A DNA stretch of 64,000 nucleotides from Pisaster brevispinus (lineage: Eukaryota; Echinodermata; Asteroidea; Forcipulatida; Asteriidae), in contig JAMKCF010000003.1 in the NCBI GenBank assembly GCA_023634235.1, positions 25,328,742 through 25,392,741 of the forward strand. Direction: 5' to 3'. Position 1 is the stretch's first letter. The number at the start of each line of letters is the position of its first letter. The notes under the pieces were generated by a model, which searched no databases, was not told the origin of the DNA, and worked only from the letters and a program-made list of their open reading frames with translations. The position numbers and the translations under genes are program-made. Positions 63,575 to 64,000 of the stretch are shown piece by piece.

Positions 63575-63728
63575 GCTGAGATTGTTCTGGAGGCAGCTCA
63601 TATGTTGGATCAGCCGGGTGTCAATTCCGGTGTGCCTACACTCAACAAGGTCTCGTTCAAAGCTGCTACCATTGTGTCCATCACTGCCAAGGATGTGGAC
63701 CCGGAGTTTGCTGTTAGAGGAGGTAGAG
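63575..63728 (+). CDS. ATXN2: ataxin-2, coding exon 5 (end of Lsm domain)
   Basis: After TTTTGCCAACAG it encodes AEIVLEAAHMLDQPGV .. VSFKAATIVSITAKDVDPEF (from about residue 78). The (E/D)(I/L)VL(E/D)AAH motif is diagnostic of ataxin-2 and V..I..KD.D..FA.R matches its Sm2-like end. Two donors are possible: GTAGAG at 63723 or GTACGG at 63729; the second keeps a G at +5 and is used here. Both leave phase 1. The LsmAD and PAM2 regions must lie beyond the window. Confidence 0.93.
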
Positions 63729-64000
63729 GTACGGTCTGGGATTTTTGTCGGGATTTTCTTCCCCCATGATTTGAGAATTTTCTTCAAGGATCTTCCTTTG
63801 TCTAAAATCTTTCATACAAGTATCTTTAGTTTATGGTAACACCATGTGTATGTACATCCACTTTGCTGTGTAGATTTGTCGATTCACTAAGCGAAGGTGG
63901 TAGTCCCGACTGATTTTCTACTCCTCGCCCAGAAAATAGTTAATAAGCAGGATGGTGTTTTTTTTTCAGTCGTGAGTAGTCTCCTGCATTCCGAAATCTA

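Noticed and set aside
1..64000. CRISPR array, operon, phage or bacterial defence system
   Set aside because: No evenly spaced repeats with unique spacers, no clustered coding regions, and spliced animal genes throughout.

Overview
The window is animal nuclear DNA: A+T-rich, mostly non-coding, with introns bounded by GT..AG, short phase-0 exons and a very high density of short non-autonomous transposons and tRNA-derived SINEs. The repeat vocabulary (palindromic GGGCCCAATTTCAT elements, tRNA-headed SINEs with GCGCTATACAAAT-type tails, frequent TACATGTA words) fits an echinoderm, most likely a sea star. That placement is from memory of repeat style, not from a search.

Two conserved genes are present, head to head. 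On the minus strand, the N-terminal part of a TBC1D10/EPI64-type Rab GTPase-activating protein runs right to left: coding exons at 35495-35254, 23013-22914, 17540-17433, 16734-16513 and 3293-3153, then off the left edge. Both catalytic fingers of the TBC domain are encoded in the 16.5 kb exon. A possible 5' UTR exon lies at about 37.1 kb. On the plus strand, the N-terminal part of ataxin-2 runs left to right: exons at 43098-43147, 47029-47080, 57278-57334, 62838-62909 and 63575-about 63728, covering the start and the Lsm domain, then off the right edge. About 6 kb of repeat-rich DNA separates the two 5' ends. A single weak extra exon candidate lies at 32266-32430 on the plus strand inside the first TBC1D10 intron.

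The rest is introns and intergenic DNA made of repeats, many nested. There are at least four tRNA-derived SINE families, three 5'-truncated LINE 3' ends, and more than a dozen families of short inverted-repeat elements. Some have readable target duplications: a piggyBac-like TTAA insertion inside a SINE (8.6 kb), two CATAG..CTATG elements with 8-bp duplications inside other repeats (21.1 and 24.4 kb), a Mutator-like element with a 9-bp duplication (39.8 kb), and a three-deep nest at 26.6-27.4 kb. Three larger elements (49.1-50.4, 59.2-60.3 and 61.3-62.7 kb) combine short terminal inverted repeats with dense subterminal arrays of a short motif.

I see no bacterial genes, CRISPR array, operon, or new multi-gene system. 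The best leads are the nested transposons, the large hairpins and the unusual subterminal-array elements.
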